NCBI GenBank assembly: GCA_030374805.1
Contig: JARGSG010000195.1
Location: forward strand, 868,001-932,000
From: Gracilaria gracilis
Lineage: Eukaryota; Rhodophyta; Florideophyceae; Gracilariales; Gracilariaceae
Length of the DNA: 64,000 nt
Direction of reading: 5' to 3'
The position numbers and the translations under genes are program-made. Under the pieces are notes generated by a model. It saw nothing but the letters and a program-made list of their open reading frames with translations, did no database searches and had not been told where the DNA came from. Below, piece by piece: positions 1 through 8,152 of this stretch (positions are counted from its first letter, which is position 1; every line of letters begins with the position of its first letter).

Positions 1-488
1 AGTTCGCAGCGAAGTTCGCACCAGGGCACAGACTGGCACAGTGCCGCTCAGTACGAAATAGAATTACAGTACGTACTGGTCATTTGGGAAAGTGTCACCT
101 TGTAAGTTACAAGCTACGTGTACGTGTACCCTTCGTAACCACCATGTAAGTTACACGGGGTTAACTTTTCCTAAGTCGTGACGTGCTACTGCAGTTTCCA
201 AATCAAGCGCCAAAAATCCACGTTTACGACGGTTCCATCAGCCCCTCATTCGCACTCGGAGTTGTGAAGCAGACTATCGATGTCGAACATGAGCGTATTC
301 TCGGCCTACAACAAAACGCTTGTGCTTCCTTTGTCATAACAACACGTCCTGTGCCAGCTGCTGATAATGAGCGCTTGACGCATTGACTACTTGCAGTTTT
401 ATGTCTCATTACCGCGCCCTATCCTGAGTTCTGCAACTGCAGTTCCGGCGGTCAAACCAGTCCGTAGCCTCGACTTCCCAATCAGGCC
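1..488. other. Upstream spacer, no gene seen
   Basis: No supported gene. The stretch holds short ACGT-rich runs such as the alternating ACGTGTACGTGTACC near 115-130. One short open frame (183-386) starts with a non-ATG codon and shows no recognisable motif. It probably contains the promoter of the SNARE gene that starts at 489. Confidence 0.5.
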
Positions 489-1382
489 ATGATTATTCCC
501 GTCGATCGAACCAGCGAGCTACTCTCTGCTCTTGCTGCGCATCATCAACTAAAAGATGGCGCCGTACCTATAAAGCAGAGCAACGAAGTGGAACCACACG
601 CGTTTACAAAGCTTGCCATTCGACTCACGTCTCAAATCCTAGACATGCAGGCATTCATTGAAAAATGCAAAGTGCGGTACTTGGATTTCTCTGCACGCGG
701 TATGAAGGATGTTGAGCGAGATCAGGTTGATTCTGCAGTCGCACAGTTCTTGCGCACGGCGATGAATCAAATCGAAAAGCTCAAAGAAACGGCTGTTGTG
801 GAACTGCGAAAAAGCCCAGGTGCATCATTTCCGGCACACAAACTGGGCGTCGTTGTTATTCTGAACGAGAATTTACAAAACGTATGCCGACTTTCAGAGA
901 CGCTTCGAGGCGCGCGAATTAAGGACGCGATTGCGGCTAAGGAACGTGCTAAAGTACAATACGATCCGATCATAGCGCAGGAAATGGCCCGCGAGAGAAA
1001 AAGAGCAGAAGAGGAAGAACAAGACATCGACCAAATTGCCCCCCTGGAACAACAATTTGCTCGAGAGAACGCCACATTGGTAAGTGAACTGGTAGAAACG
1101 AGGGAGATAGTTAAAGAGGCGGAACGGACTGTTTTCGAGATCGCCAATTTGAATCACGTCTTCGCAACCAAAGTGTTGGAGCAAGCCAGAGAGATCGAGA
1201 CGTTGTATAATCTCGCTGTTGAAGCCACACTCCACGTCGACAGGGGCAATCGAGAACTCAGAAAAATGAAACAACAGCGACCAGTTTTGAAGTACGGGCT
1301 GGCCATGTTAGCATTATTGCTGGCGTTTGCGTTATTATTTATGGAATGGATGAGCCGACGACGGTCTTTGTTTTTCTTCTAA
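489..1382 (+). CDS. Syntaxin-18/SYP81-type Qa-SNARE (ER)
   Basis: A 297-residue tail-anchored protein. The N-terminal part contains an amphipathic helical region like the syntaxin-18/Ufe1 regulatory domain. A charged KRAEEEEQDID stretch follows, then a SNARE helix at about residues 190-255. The zero-layer glutamine is Q232 in the LEQAREIE context, which matches the LQQEAEID segment of animal syntaxin 18. One hydrophobic anchor (about 272-290) and a short RRR-containing tail end the protein. Known role of the family: the Qa-SNARE for retrograde Golgi-to-ER transport and ER membrane fusion. The ATG at 489 keeps the N-terminal DRTSELL motif close to the start, as in the family. The reading frame is intact and intronless. 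Assignment rests on motif recall, not alignment. Confidence 0.85.
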   Translation: MIIPVDRTSELLSALAAHHQLKDGAVPIKQSNEVEPHAFTKLAIRLTSQILDMQAFIEKCKVRYLDFSARGMKDVERDQVDSAVAQFLRTAMNQIEKLKETAVVELRKSPGASFPAHKLGVVVILNENLQNVCRLSETLRGARIKDAIAAKERAKVQYDPIIAQEMARERKRAEEEEQDIDQIAPLEQQFARENATLVSELVETREIVKEAERTVFEIANLNHVFATKVLEQAREIETLYNLAVEATLHVDRGNRELRKMKQQRPVLKYGLAMLALLLAFALLFMEWMSRRRSLFFF

Positions 1383-2010
1383 AATAGCCCGGATCTTCAT
1401 CCAACACAAGGGAAAGATAGAAGGTACAGTAATTTGCAGCCGGATTCGGAGATACAGGCTTCACAACTGGGACTCAGAAGCCCGAACCGTCGCTCAGATA
1501 TTGTTTCTTCTGACGAGAAGCAACGACGTTCGCCGTCAGTGGCAAGAAGACTAACATAATTGCGCATTTCTTGACTTTGTTTCACTGTTTCTTGTTTCGT
1601 TTCACTACCAATACGAAGAAACCAAACCGGGCAGCCGAGTTTGGTAAACCTTCGAATCTTCGACTGTACTTTGCGTACGTGGCTTGTATTATGCCCAGTG
1701 CAGATTATTGACGTTACAAAACAGCTTTTTGAATTAAATCAGCACATCGTGTAAACAGCCCAGCAGTGTTAGGGAAAGGATGAGAATGAGCAGACTGTCG
1801 GCGACTGCGAATAGAAGGAATCGACTTCTCGAAACCCTGCATCATATTGCTGTAGAACTTCATTCTCTGGATACCGACACTCAGACAAAACACGGGAAGA
1901 TTGACTACCGAAACTGCTTCTAGAATCCTAAGCTCTTCGTGCGGTTTTCGAGGGAGCATATTTCAGTTTGCACAAGCGATCAAAGAGCTCATCCAAATAC
2001 GTCAAGTAAA
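1383..2010. other. Spacer between SNARE and glycosyltransferase
   Basis: No gene is supported here. The open frame of the next gene extends upstream to a GTG at 1939, but the first ATG is at 2011, so the region is read as 3' flank plus 5' leader. No tRNA or clear promoter motif was found. Confidence 0.4.
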
Positions 2011-3330
2011 ATGGCAAGTCAGAAAGGGCATCGGCCTTCCTCGCTACGACTGCGAATGGCACGTCTATCGGATTCTGTAATCAACGCTCTTACTATCAAG
2101 GTCTCGAAGGAAAGGGCAGCTGGTCTACCAACTTCCAGCTCTCTGTTGGCATCGCGCGCAATAATCTTTTTCTTGTTTGCATCACTGACTATAATGGCTC
2201 TTCATACGCTGATGGGTATCGCTTCCCTACCACAGAATCATGCTAAGACCGATTCACAGCCCTTGGTTCCACCAGTCAAATCTCTTAGTGTGCATGATTA
2301 CCCGGCCGTTTTAGTTTCTGAAAGTGAAGCTTTTGTACCGAAATCGGCGACGACGGAGAAGAAGGAGGGCGACATCAGTCTCGTCACTCCCAGAATTGAG
2401 GATGAAATGACAAAGTCTCCAAATTTCGATGCAGCTGAGGAACCTATGGCTCGAATGATTGTCATAACAATGGATCGAGAAAAATCACTTCGACGTCTGT
2501 TCAAATCTCTGGAACTGGCAAACTACGGGGAAGATCACGTGGACTTGGATATCTGGATAGATAGACCGAAAGAAGGTAGTATTCACGAAGGCGTGTTGCA
2601 GGCCAGCCGGGAAGTTGATTGGAAGTATGGTACAAAAGTTATTCATAAACGGGCTGTCAATGCAGGCTTGTACCAGCAGTGGATATACACATGGAATATC
2701 ACCGAAGAAACAACAGAGTTTGCGGTGATCCTTGAGGATGATCTCGAGGTATCACCAGCCTTCTATCAATGGCTTCGGGTCGCTCGAGCTGCATACGCGC
2801 AGGACGCAGATGTCGGTGCATTCACATTACAGAGACCTACTCTTCGACCAAAACAAGTCAAAGGTGTGGCAAGTGGACCTTTGAAGATCCCAGAGGAACA
2901 TACTGTGTTCAAATACAAACTCCTTGGGACCTGGGGATTTGCTCCTCAACGAGACCAGTGGGTGGAGTTCAGAAATTGGTTCGAAGAAAAGCGGGCCCGC
3001 AACGAGAAACCATATGTAAGGGGTCTCATGACTACTGCCTGGTACAAGAGTCAAGAAGTGAACGGTTTCGCGCCTACAATGTGGAGTCAGTGGTGGATCA
3101 AATTCGTAGAAGAAAAGGGGTATTTCACAGTGACTGCTAATATTCCCGATGGAACTACTTTAGCCGCAAACTGGAGAGAAGCAGGCCTACATTACTCGAA
3201 GCACAAACCAACAACGGACTTCCCCATATTCCGAGGGAATGAGGAACAGTTCGTAATGCCTGATGATCCACCTATCCTTGTAGACTGGGACGGCCGCATA
3301 ATTTCGTCAAGTTCTACGAGCAATACCTGA
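2011..3330 (+). CDS. Type II membrane glycosyltransferase, GT-A fold
   Basis: From the ATG at 2011 the protein is 439 residues. A basic N-terminus is followed by one hydrophobic segment (about residues 49-71, IIFFLFASLTIMALHTLMG), giving the type II topology of Golgi glycosyltransferases. A low-complexity stem then leads to a catalytic domain that opens with MIVITMDREKSLRRLFKSL, like GT2/GT13-type enzymes. The acidic motif ILEDDLEV (E242-D243-D244) is the likely DXD-type site for metal and nucleotide-sugar binding. Conserved-looking aromatic segments follow (AGLYQQW upstream, GTWGFAP and MWSQWW downstream). The substrate cannot be named from sequence; a role in cell-wall glycan or glycoprotein synthesis is inference. 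The frame extends to a GTG at 1939, but eukaryotic initiation there is unlikely. Confidence 0.7.
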   Translation: MASQKGHRPSSLRLRMARLSDSVINALTIKVSKERAAGLPTSSSLLASRAIIFFLFASLTIMALHTLMGIASLPQNHAKTDSQPLVPPVKSLSVHDYPAVLVSESEAFVPKSATTEKKEGDISLVTPRIEDEMTKSPNFDAAEEPMARMIVITMDREKSLRRLFKSLELANYGEDHVDLDIWIDRPKEGSIHEGVLQASREVDWKYGTKVIHKRAVNAGLYQQWIYTWNITEETTEFAVILEDDLEVSPAFYQWLRVARAAYAQDADVGAFTLQRPTLRPKQVKGVASGPLKIPEEHTVFKYKLLGTWGFAPQRDQWVEFRNWFEEKRARNEKPYVRGLMTTAWYKSQEVNGFAPTMWSQWWIKFVEEKGYFTVTANIPDGTTLAANWREAGLHYSKHKPTTDFPIFRGNEEQFVMPDDPPILVDWDGRIISSSSTSNT

Positions 3331-3600
3331 TAGGCTCATCTTCCAGATGATAAATCTGTGGTGCAAGCTACACTAATATGAATGGTGAAAGTGGTTTTGA
3401 CCATCCTATATCTACACATATGTGGAAGCGGTTCTCGTGATGGTCAAGAGCAGTTTAGAGGGTAGGTACAATGGTGGAGCAAAGTTTGCTAACGGAAGTG
3501 AGGAAAATGAAGGAAAGGAACTCTGACAACAGGGTCAAGTCAGAGTTTAATATAAAACCTTAGCGTACGTGCTGACCAACGGAACAACAAACATGTTCCT

Positions 3601-4767
3601 TTAATCCCATGAGAATTCTTGGACGGTCTTAAAGAAGCATTCCACATTCTCTTCGGGTGTTGCCGGGTAAACTCCGTGGCCAAGGTTGCATATGTGCCCC
3701 GTCCGCCCAGCCTTGCGAATGACATCCAATGTTCTCTCCCTAATTAACTCTTTAGATCCCAACAATACAGCTGGGTCGAGATTGCCTTGCACTATGACTT
3801 CACTTCCCAATCTCTTCCTCGCATCGGCCATGTCAACCGTCCAATCAATTGAAACAATATCAACTCCCGTTCCTGCCATACGTTCTAACAAAGTACCGCC
3901 CTGCGAGATATACAAAATGAAAGGGACGTCAGGATGTGCATTCTTAACCTTGTCGACTACGCGCTTCTGGTATGGGGCCGCAAAAACGTCATAATCCATT
4001 GGAGCGAGCTGCCCTGCCCAGGAATCAAACATTTGAACAACCTGAGCTCCCGAGTCGATTTGGTAAATACAGTAGTCGGCGATATTATCAGCAAACTTTG
4101 ATAAGAGAGTATGTAGTAACTGCGGTTCTGTGTACGCCATCTTCTTGATAGTAGTATAACTCTTCGACGAACCACCTTCAATACAATAAGTTGCGAGGGT
4201 ATACGGTGCACCCACAAATCCAAGCACAGCTGCTTGACCATCTACTTCTTTTCTCAATGCTTGCAGAGTTTCCCGAACAAACGGTGCAGTCTTCTCGCAA
4301 TCTATCTCGTGAACGGCATCGATCTGCTCCTTCGTGCGAAGCGGGGGGTCGATAACCGGGCCGCGATCTGGAATGTCAAAGGGCACACCCATTCCTGGTA
4401 GCGGAGTAAGAATATCTGAAAACAAAATAACTCCGTCGGGCTTGAACGCACGCCATGGCTGCAGAGATATTTCAATAGAAAGCTCCGGTATCTCAGATCG
4501 CTCACGAAAACTGGGATGCTTTTTGGCCAACTCTTGGTATACTTTCATGTACCGCCCGGCTTGACGCATCATCCACACAGGGGGACGAGGAACGGGCTCA
4601 CCTCGCCCTGCGCGAACTAGAAGCGGCGCTTCTGTTGAGACAGCAGCGGAAGCAATAGGAACCCTCTTGGTGGCACGGAGTGTTTCGCTGCGATTACATT
4701 TGGGCGGGAGGTTGTTGCGGGGAAGGCTACGCGGCCATGCGGGCGCCAGGAAGGCTTGGGAATTCAT
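3601..4767 (-). CDS. hemE: Uroporphyrinogen decarboxylase, plastid-targeted
   Basis: Converts uroporphyrinogen III to coproporphyrinogen III in heme and chlorophyll synthesis. The 388-residue product begins with about 45 residues rich in A, P, R, N and S with few acidic residues, as expected of a plastid transit peptide. The mature part starts near [24 protein letters not shown], which holds the first family signature. The conserved aspartate lies in LFSDILTPL (D118). The second signature is [17 protein letters not shown] (residues 183-199). Length and motif order fit full-length HemE. The start at 4767 is a true ATG. The gene is intronless and convergent with the glycosyltransferase; the stops are about 270 bp apart. 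Confidence 0.95.
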   Translation of the reverse strand: MNSQAFLAPAWPRSLPRNNLPPKCNRSETLRATKRVPIASAAVSTEAPLLVRAGRGEPVPRPPVWMMRQAGRYMKVYQELAKKHPSFRERSEIPELSIEISLQPWRAFKPDGVILFSDILTPLPGMGVPFDIPDRGPVIDPPLRTKEQIDAVHEIDCEKTAPFVRETLQALRKEVDGQAAVLGFVGAPYTLATYCIEGGSSKSYTTIKKMAYTEPQLLHTLLSKFADNIADYCIYQIDSGAQVVQMFDSWAGQLAPMDYDVFAAPYQKRVVDKVKNAHPDVPFILYISQGGTLLERMAGTGVDIVSIDWTVDMADARKRLGSEVIVQGNLDPAVLLGSKELIRERTLDVIRKAGRTGHICNLGHGVYPATPEENVECFFKTVQEFSWD

Positions 4768-5289
4768 GTTGCTCAGGATATTGACAAGGCGGGAAAGACA
4801 GCACGATCAGATGGCTTCGGCTCGGTAGGAAGTGGGCTTGAAGCCTGATCTTAACTATGTTGCCGATACACGGACAACATGGACAAATTCTGATGGGCGG
4901 CTATCGGACAGTGAAGAGGGACCGTACGAGCTCAATGATATCTCAGTGGGGTAAAAGCCCCCTCAAAAGCGCAGAAAACAACGACCGTTGATCCCACGAA
5001 GCGTCATCTCGGAGCGATCTTAGGAAAATCCGTGGACAACTGGCAAATCTCACGCTTTTGCCCAACAAATCTGTGCGGTCGAGATTCGCGGATCTGATTG
5101 CCGAAGCGACAAACCAGCTCTTACCTCTGCTGTAAGCAAATCTACGACCTGAATTAAAGGAACGAACACAACGTCACTGGAGTTCTTTGTAGAGATATTT
5201 GCGTACAAGTCCGGGTTGGGCTCGCCAAAGCTATTATCGGATTGCCGCTATCTTCACAAGGTCGGGCATCGTTCTTCAGCTGTTCAATT
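4768..5289. other. Divergent spacer, hemE / AtzF-C gene
   Basis: About 520 bp between the starts of two divergently transcribed genes; it must hold both promoters. No additional coding potential or recognisable cis-element was found. Open frames entering it from the right begin at TTG codons and are discounted. Confidence 0.4.
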
Positions 5290-5724
5290 ATGCACTTCGC
5301 TGTGTGCGGCCTTCATCTTTCTGGCGGTCGCCTAAACTATCAACTAACCGATCTCCAGGCCAAACTTGTTCGCGCCGCTAAGTCTGCGCCTCGTTATACG
5401 ATGCACGCCCTCTTCAGCGAGGGCTCTCCTACAAAACCAGGCATGGTTTATCACCCACTTGGAGGATCTCATTGCAATTCAATATCGCTTGAAATCTGGA
5501 ATATACCAGAGGAAAACCTTGGAGCACTCTTTAGCTTCGTTCCATCACCTCTCGGATTCGGAACGGTTTTCCTGGATGACGACACGAGCGTAAAAGGCTT
5601 CACCTGCGAAGGCTGGGCTGCAGATAGCACAGCATGTCAGTCGGTGGGTATTGTTACGCAGGATATAACCAAGTACGGAGGCTGGCGCGAGTGGGTTAGA
5701 ACACAAGTAGATAGTACAGAGTAG
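5290..5724 (+). CDS. Stand-alone allophanate hydrolase C-terminal domain protein
   Basis: A 144-residue protein from the ATG at 5290 (MHFAVCGLHLSGG). It matches the small C-terminal domain of allophanate hydrolase (AtzF/DUR1-type), which has a gamma-glutamylcyclotransferase-like fold. Visible family features are an opening G-x-HLSGGRLNYQL, then a YTMHAL strand, KPGMVYHPLGG, ISLEIWNIPEENLGALFSFVPSPLGFGTVFLDD, VKGFTCEGWA and a terminal DITKYGGWREWV. The amidase domain that normally precedes it is absent: a hemE gene on the other strand lies upstream. In characterised enzymes this domain handles the N-carboxyurea/carbamate half of allophanate breakdown. Single-domain proteins of this type are of unclear function. 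Starting at the upstream TTG (5242) would add 16 residues unlike the family. Confidence 0.75.
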   Translation: MHFAVCGLHLSGGRLNYQLTDLQAKLVRAAKSAPRYTMHALFSEGSPTKPGMVYHPLGGSHCNSISLEIWNIPEENLGALFSFVPSPLGFGTVFLDDDTSVKGFTCEGWAADSTACQSVGIVTQDITKYGGWREWVRTQVDSTE

Positions 5725-5902
5725 CGGCACGATCGGAAGACCCTTTTTTACAATGAACTCGTTCGTATCTAATCCTGAATAATAATGCACAGATTTACAT
5801 AATCACTGGTTACAATTCTGGTCAGCGCATCATGTGTAGAGAACACACAAGTTAATACGCACTACCTGCATCAGGTGCAGCCAATGCTTTTCTCTATAGA
5901 TT

Positions 5903-7507
5903 CTACGAAAAGCGTGACCTCAGTGTCTGCTTCATAGACACAGGCATCAGTCGATCAGTCAGTAGCGCTGCGGCAACCAATAGCCCAATTGCCATAACCC
6001 ATCTTACAACTTCTCTGAAAGTCTTGCCTACGAATTTCGATGTGGTGCTCCCTTCATCTCTCACAGGTCGACGCCTTCTCGCCCATGATCTTGACACTCT
6101 ACCATTTGAATGACTCAGGCTGACTGGACGTTCATATGCTAACGTGTCCATTCCTCCTCCAACTGCGTTGGTCATTGCAACTGTCTGTGGGTATGCCACA
6201 TCCATATCCGCAAGCACTGAGGAACTGACAGAGCGTGGCAGCTCTCCTTTCAACCGCCGCGTAATCACGTTCGCGAGGGCACGCTGTCGTGAATCAAGAA
6301 ACTTCGGTGAAATTCTATGTCGCTTCAAGAAACCATCCCAGTTTACACTTATCAGACTAGCCCTTTCACAGATAAGCTTTTTGATGCGATTGGCAAATTG
6401 CACATCTGTTTCATCGGATTGGATTCTCTGCGGTTCCATATAGTGCACATCGCAAACAACCGCCCAGCTAGTCATCAAATCGAACAAATGGCGTGGGAAA
6501 CTTGTAGTCTGAGAATTCCAAAACGGATCGCCGAAGCGCCTTCGATATCTCATAGCAATAGGGTGCACTTCTACGCCAAGCGCGAAACTACCCTTTTTGA
6601 ACATAATGCAGTACTCAGAGTTGGTGCAAGTGCCCTCCGGGAAGACAAGCATTGGTTCCTTGGTGCCATTGATAACGTGTTCGCGAAGCAATTGCGTTAC
6701 CACGCGTCGGTCGCTGCCCTCATCTCGGTCAAACCAGACATGGTCTTGGGCAGCCATGAGCAGATCCTGCAGTAATCCAGCAAGACCACCGTGGCGCTGA
6801 CCAATACAGCTGAAGTTGTAGTCTTTGTGCAAAACGAAGATGTCAATGAGAGAAGTATGATTCGCAACGTAAATCTGATTGGGGTGGCGTTCAGGGCGCT
6901 TTCCGTAGTAGCGTACATAACCAGACCAAGACGCTACAACAACGGAGGCAAGGAATCGCAAAAGAAACTTTCGTGCAAAACGTTTGAAACAGAGAAACGG
7001 GAGCGCGTACGAAAGGCCCCAGCCGATGAGGAAACATATGGCTCCGACAATAAGGATAGCGAGTCGCAGTGGAAGGAACACGCAGTAACGCGCCCAGACA
7101 CCGATCAGCCAGAGCAAGGACTGATGAGGAGTCATTTGCCACCGCCCGGGTGGAATGTTTCTTGTTAGGAAGTTCCAGGGGTGCGGAGGGTCCGCGGTGA
7201 AGCAGCGGGTGAGAGTGTCGTCTACGATGGACTCGATACCGTCGGAGATAAAGCTGGTAACATCGTCAAGCTGGAAGGCATTCTGCCTGTGGGGGGAGGA
7301 GACATAACCCGAGGACTCAAGGAAGGAGTTCTGCCATGCATGGGGGCCGAACTCAAGCTCGGAGTTGATGCGTCGTATTCTCTGCGCGTCTGGATGCTCG
7401 TCTTCAAGCGGGGCGCGATGCTCTGGCTCGTACGCTATGCGTGTGATGACGGAAAGCCCCCAGACATAAAGGCGACGGAGAAGCGAAATGTTTCGGAATT
7501 TGAGCAT
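5903..7507 (-). CDS. GPAT9-like glycerol-3-phosphate acyltransferase
   Basis: A 534-residue ER acyltransferase from the ATG at 7507 (MLKFRNISLL). It would acylate glycerol-3-phosphate, the first step of membrane-lipid and triacylglycerol assembly. Hydrophobic segments at about 132-172 precede the PlsC domain. Block I is NHTSLID (216-222), followed by WFDRDEG (block II), FPEGTCTN (289-296, block III) and VHPIAMRY (block IV). DPFWNSQ and LMTSWAVVCDVHYMEPQ closely resemble plant GPAT9 and animal GPAT3/4. A further hydrophobic segment lies at the C-terminus. The open frame continues to a GTG at 7546, but the ATG at 7507 is preferred. The gene is intronless and divergent from the GRAM/DUF639 gene. 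Confidence 0.85.
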   Translation of the reverse strand: MLKFRNISLLRRLYVWGLSVITRIAYEPEHRAPLEDEHPDAQRIRRINSELEFGPHAWQNSFLESSGYVSSPHRQNAFQLDDVTSFISDGIESIVDDTLTRCFTADPPHPWNFLTRNIPPGRWQMTPHQSLLWLIGVWARYCVFLPLRLAILIVGAICFLIGWGLSYALPFLCFKRFARKFLLRFLASVVVASWSGYVRYYGKRPERHPNQIYVANHTSLIDIFVLHKDYNFSCIGQRHGGLAGLLQDLLMAAQDHVWFDRDEGSDRRVVTQLLREHVINGTKEPMLVFPEGTCTNSEYCIMFKKGSFALGVEVHPIAMRYRRRFGDPFWNSQTTSFPRHLFDLMTSWAVVCDVHYMEPQRIQSDETDVQFANRIKKLICERASLISVNWDGFLKRHRISPKFLDSRQRALANVITRRLKGELPRSVSSSVLADMDVAYPQTVAMTNAVGGGMDTLAYERPVSLSHSNGRVSRSWARRRRPVRDEGSTTSKFVGKTFREVVRWVMAIGLLVAAALLTDRLMPVSMKQTLRSRFS

Positions 7508-8152
7508 TGTGGTGGAGCGGCGGCGCGCGGCATGAGCGTTGAGCACGCGGGGGAATGGAAGCGACGAGACGCGCTAGGTAGAAGTCATGAAGAAGAGTGG
7601 GGTGGGCGTAGGTGGCGGGGGGTGAAGACTGTGCCGAAGGAGGCGTTGCGCCGCGGAAGGCGACGCGCGGAGGTGGTGGCAGGCGGCAAAGGGGACGAGC
7701 ACGAACGACTCGCGGGGTGGAAGGGGAAGCAGAAGCAAACGCTCCCGCGACAGATAACTTTACGATTCGCACATCATGCAACTACAGGGTATCTGCACTC
7801 AACGAGCCACCGCGTTCGCTGGACACGTGGCGTAGCTGCATGTACACGTCAGCCGCCTCGACGCGTGACAAGTTGCGGTCACGCCTTGCGGCCGTCGCGG
7901 TGGACGGCAGACGCAGCTGTGACAACATCTGCCAAGCGAGGTTGGAATCTGGCTTGGAATGTGCAGCCCATGCCGCGCTTGGGCAGCCGTCAGCAGCGTC
8001 ACGCAACTGCTTCCGCTGAGGCGCCACCCGCGTGTGTTGCTGCTCCTCTTCGCGCAAGTTCTTCCAAACCTGCTTCACCGTCGCTATCACTCGCTCGTCC
8101 TGTCGTCCCCTTTCCCCACAAGCCCGCATCCTGTCCATGGCACCGTCTATTC
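7508..8152. other. Divergent spacer, GPAT9 / GRAM-DUF639
   Basis: About 645 bp between the two start codons. The frame of the plus-strand gene stays open through this region and across the antisense of the acyltransferase, but it is R/G/A-rich, lacks domain features and begins at a non-ATG codon. An in-frame ATG at 7970 could add 61 residues rich in A, S, P and R. It could be a presequence or 5' leader; I cannot decide. Confidence 0.4.

Noticed and set aside
7181-8152. Long N-terminal extension of the GRAM/DUF639 frame across the acyltransferase antisense
   Set aside because: Starts at a non-ATG codon, is R/G/A-rich and overlaps an obvious gene on the other strand; GC-rich sequence leaves frames open by chance.
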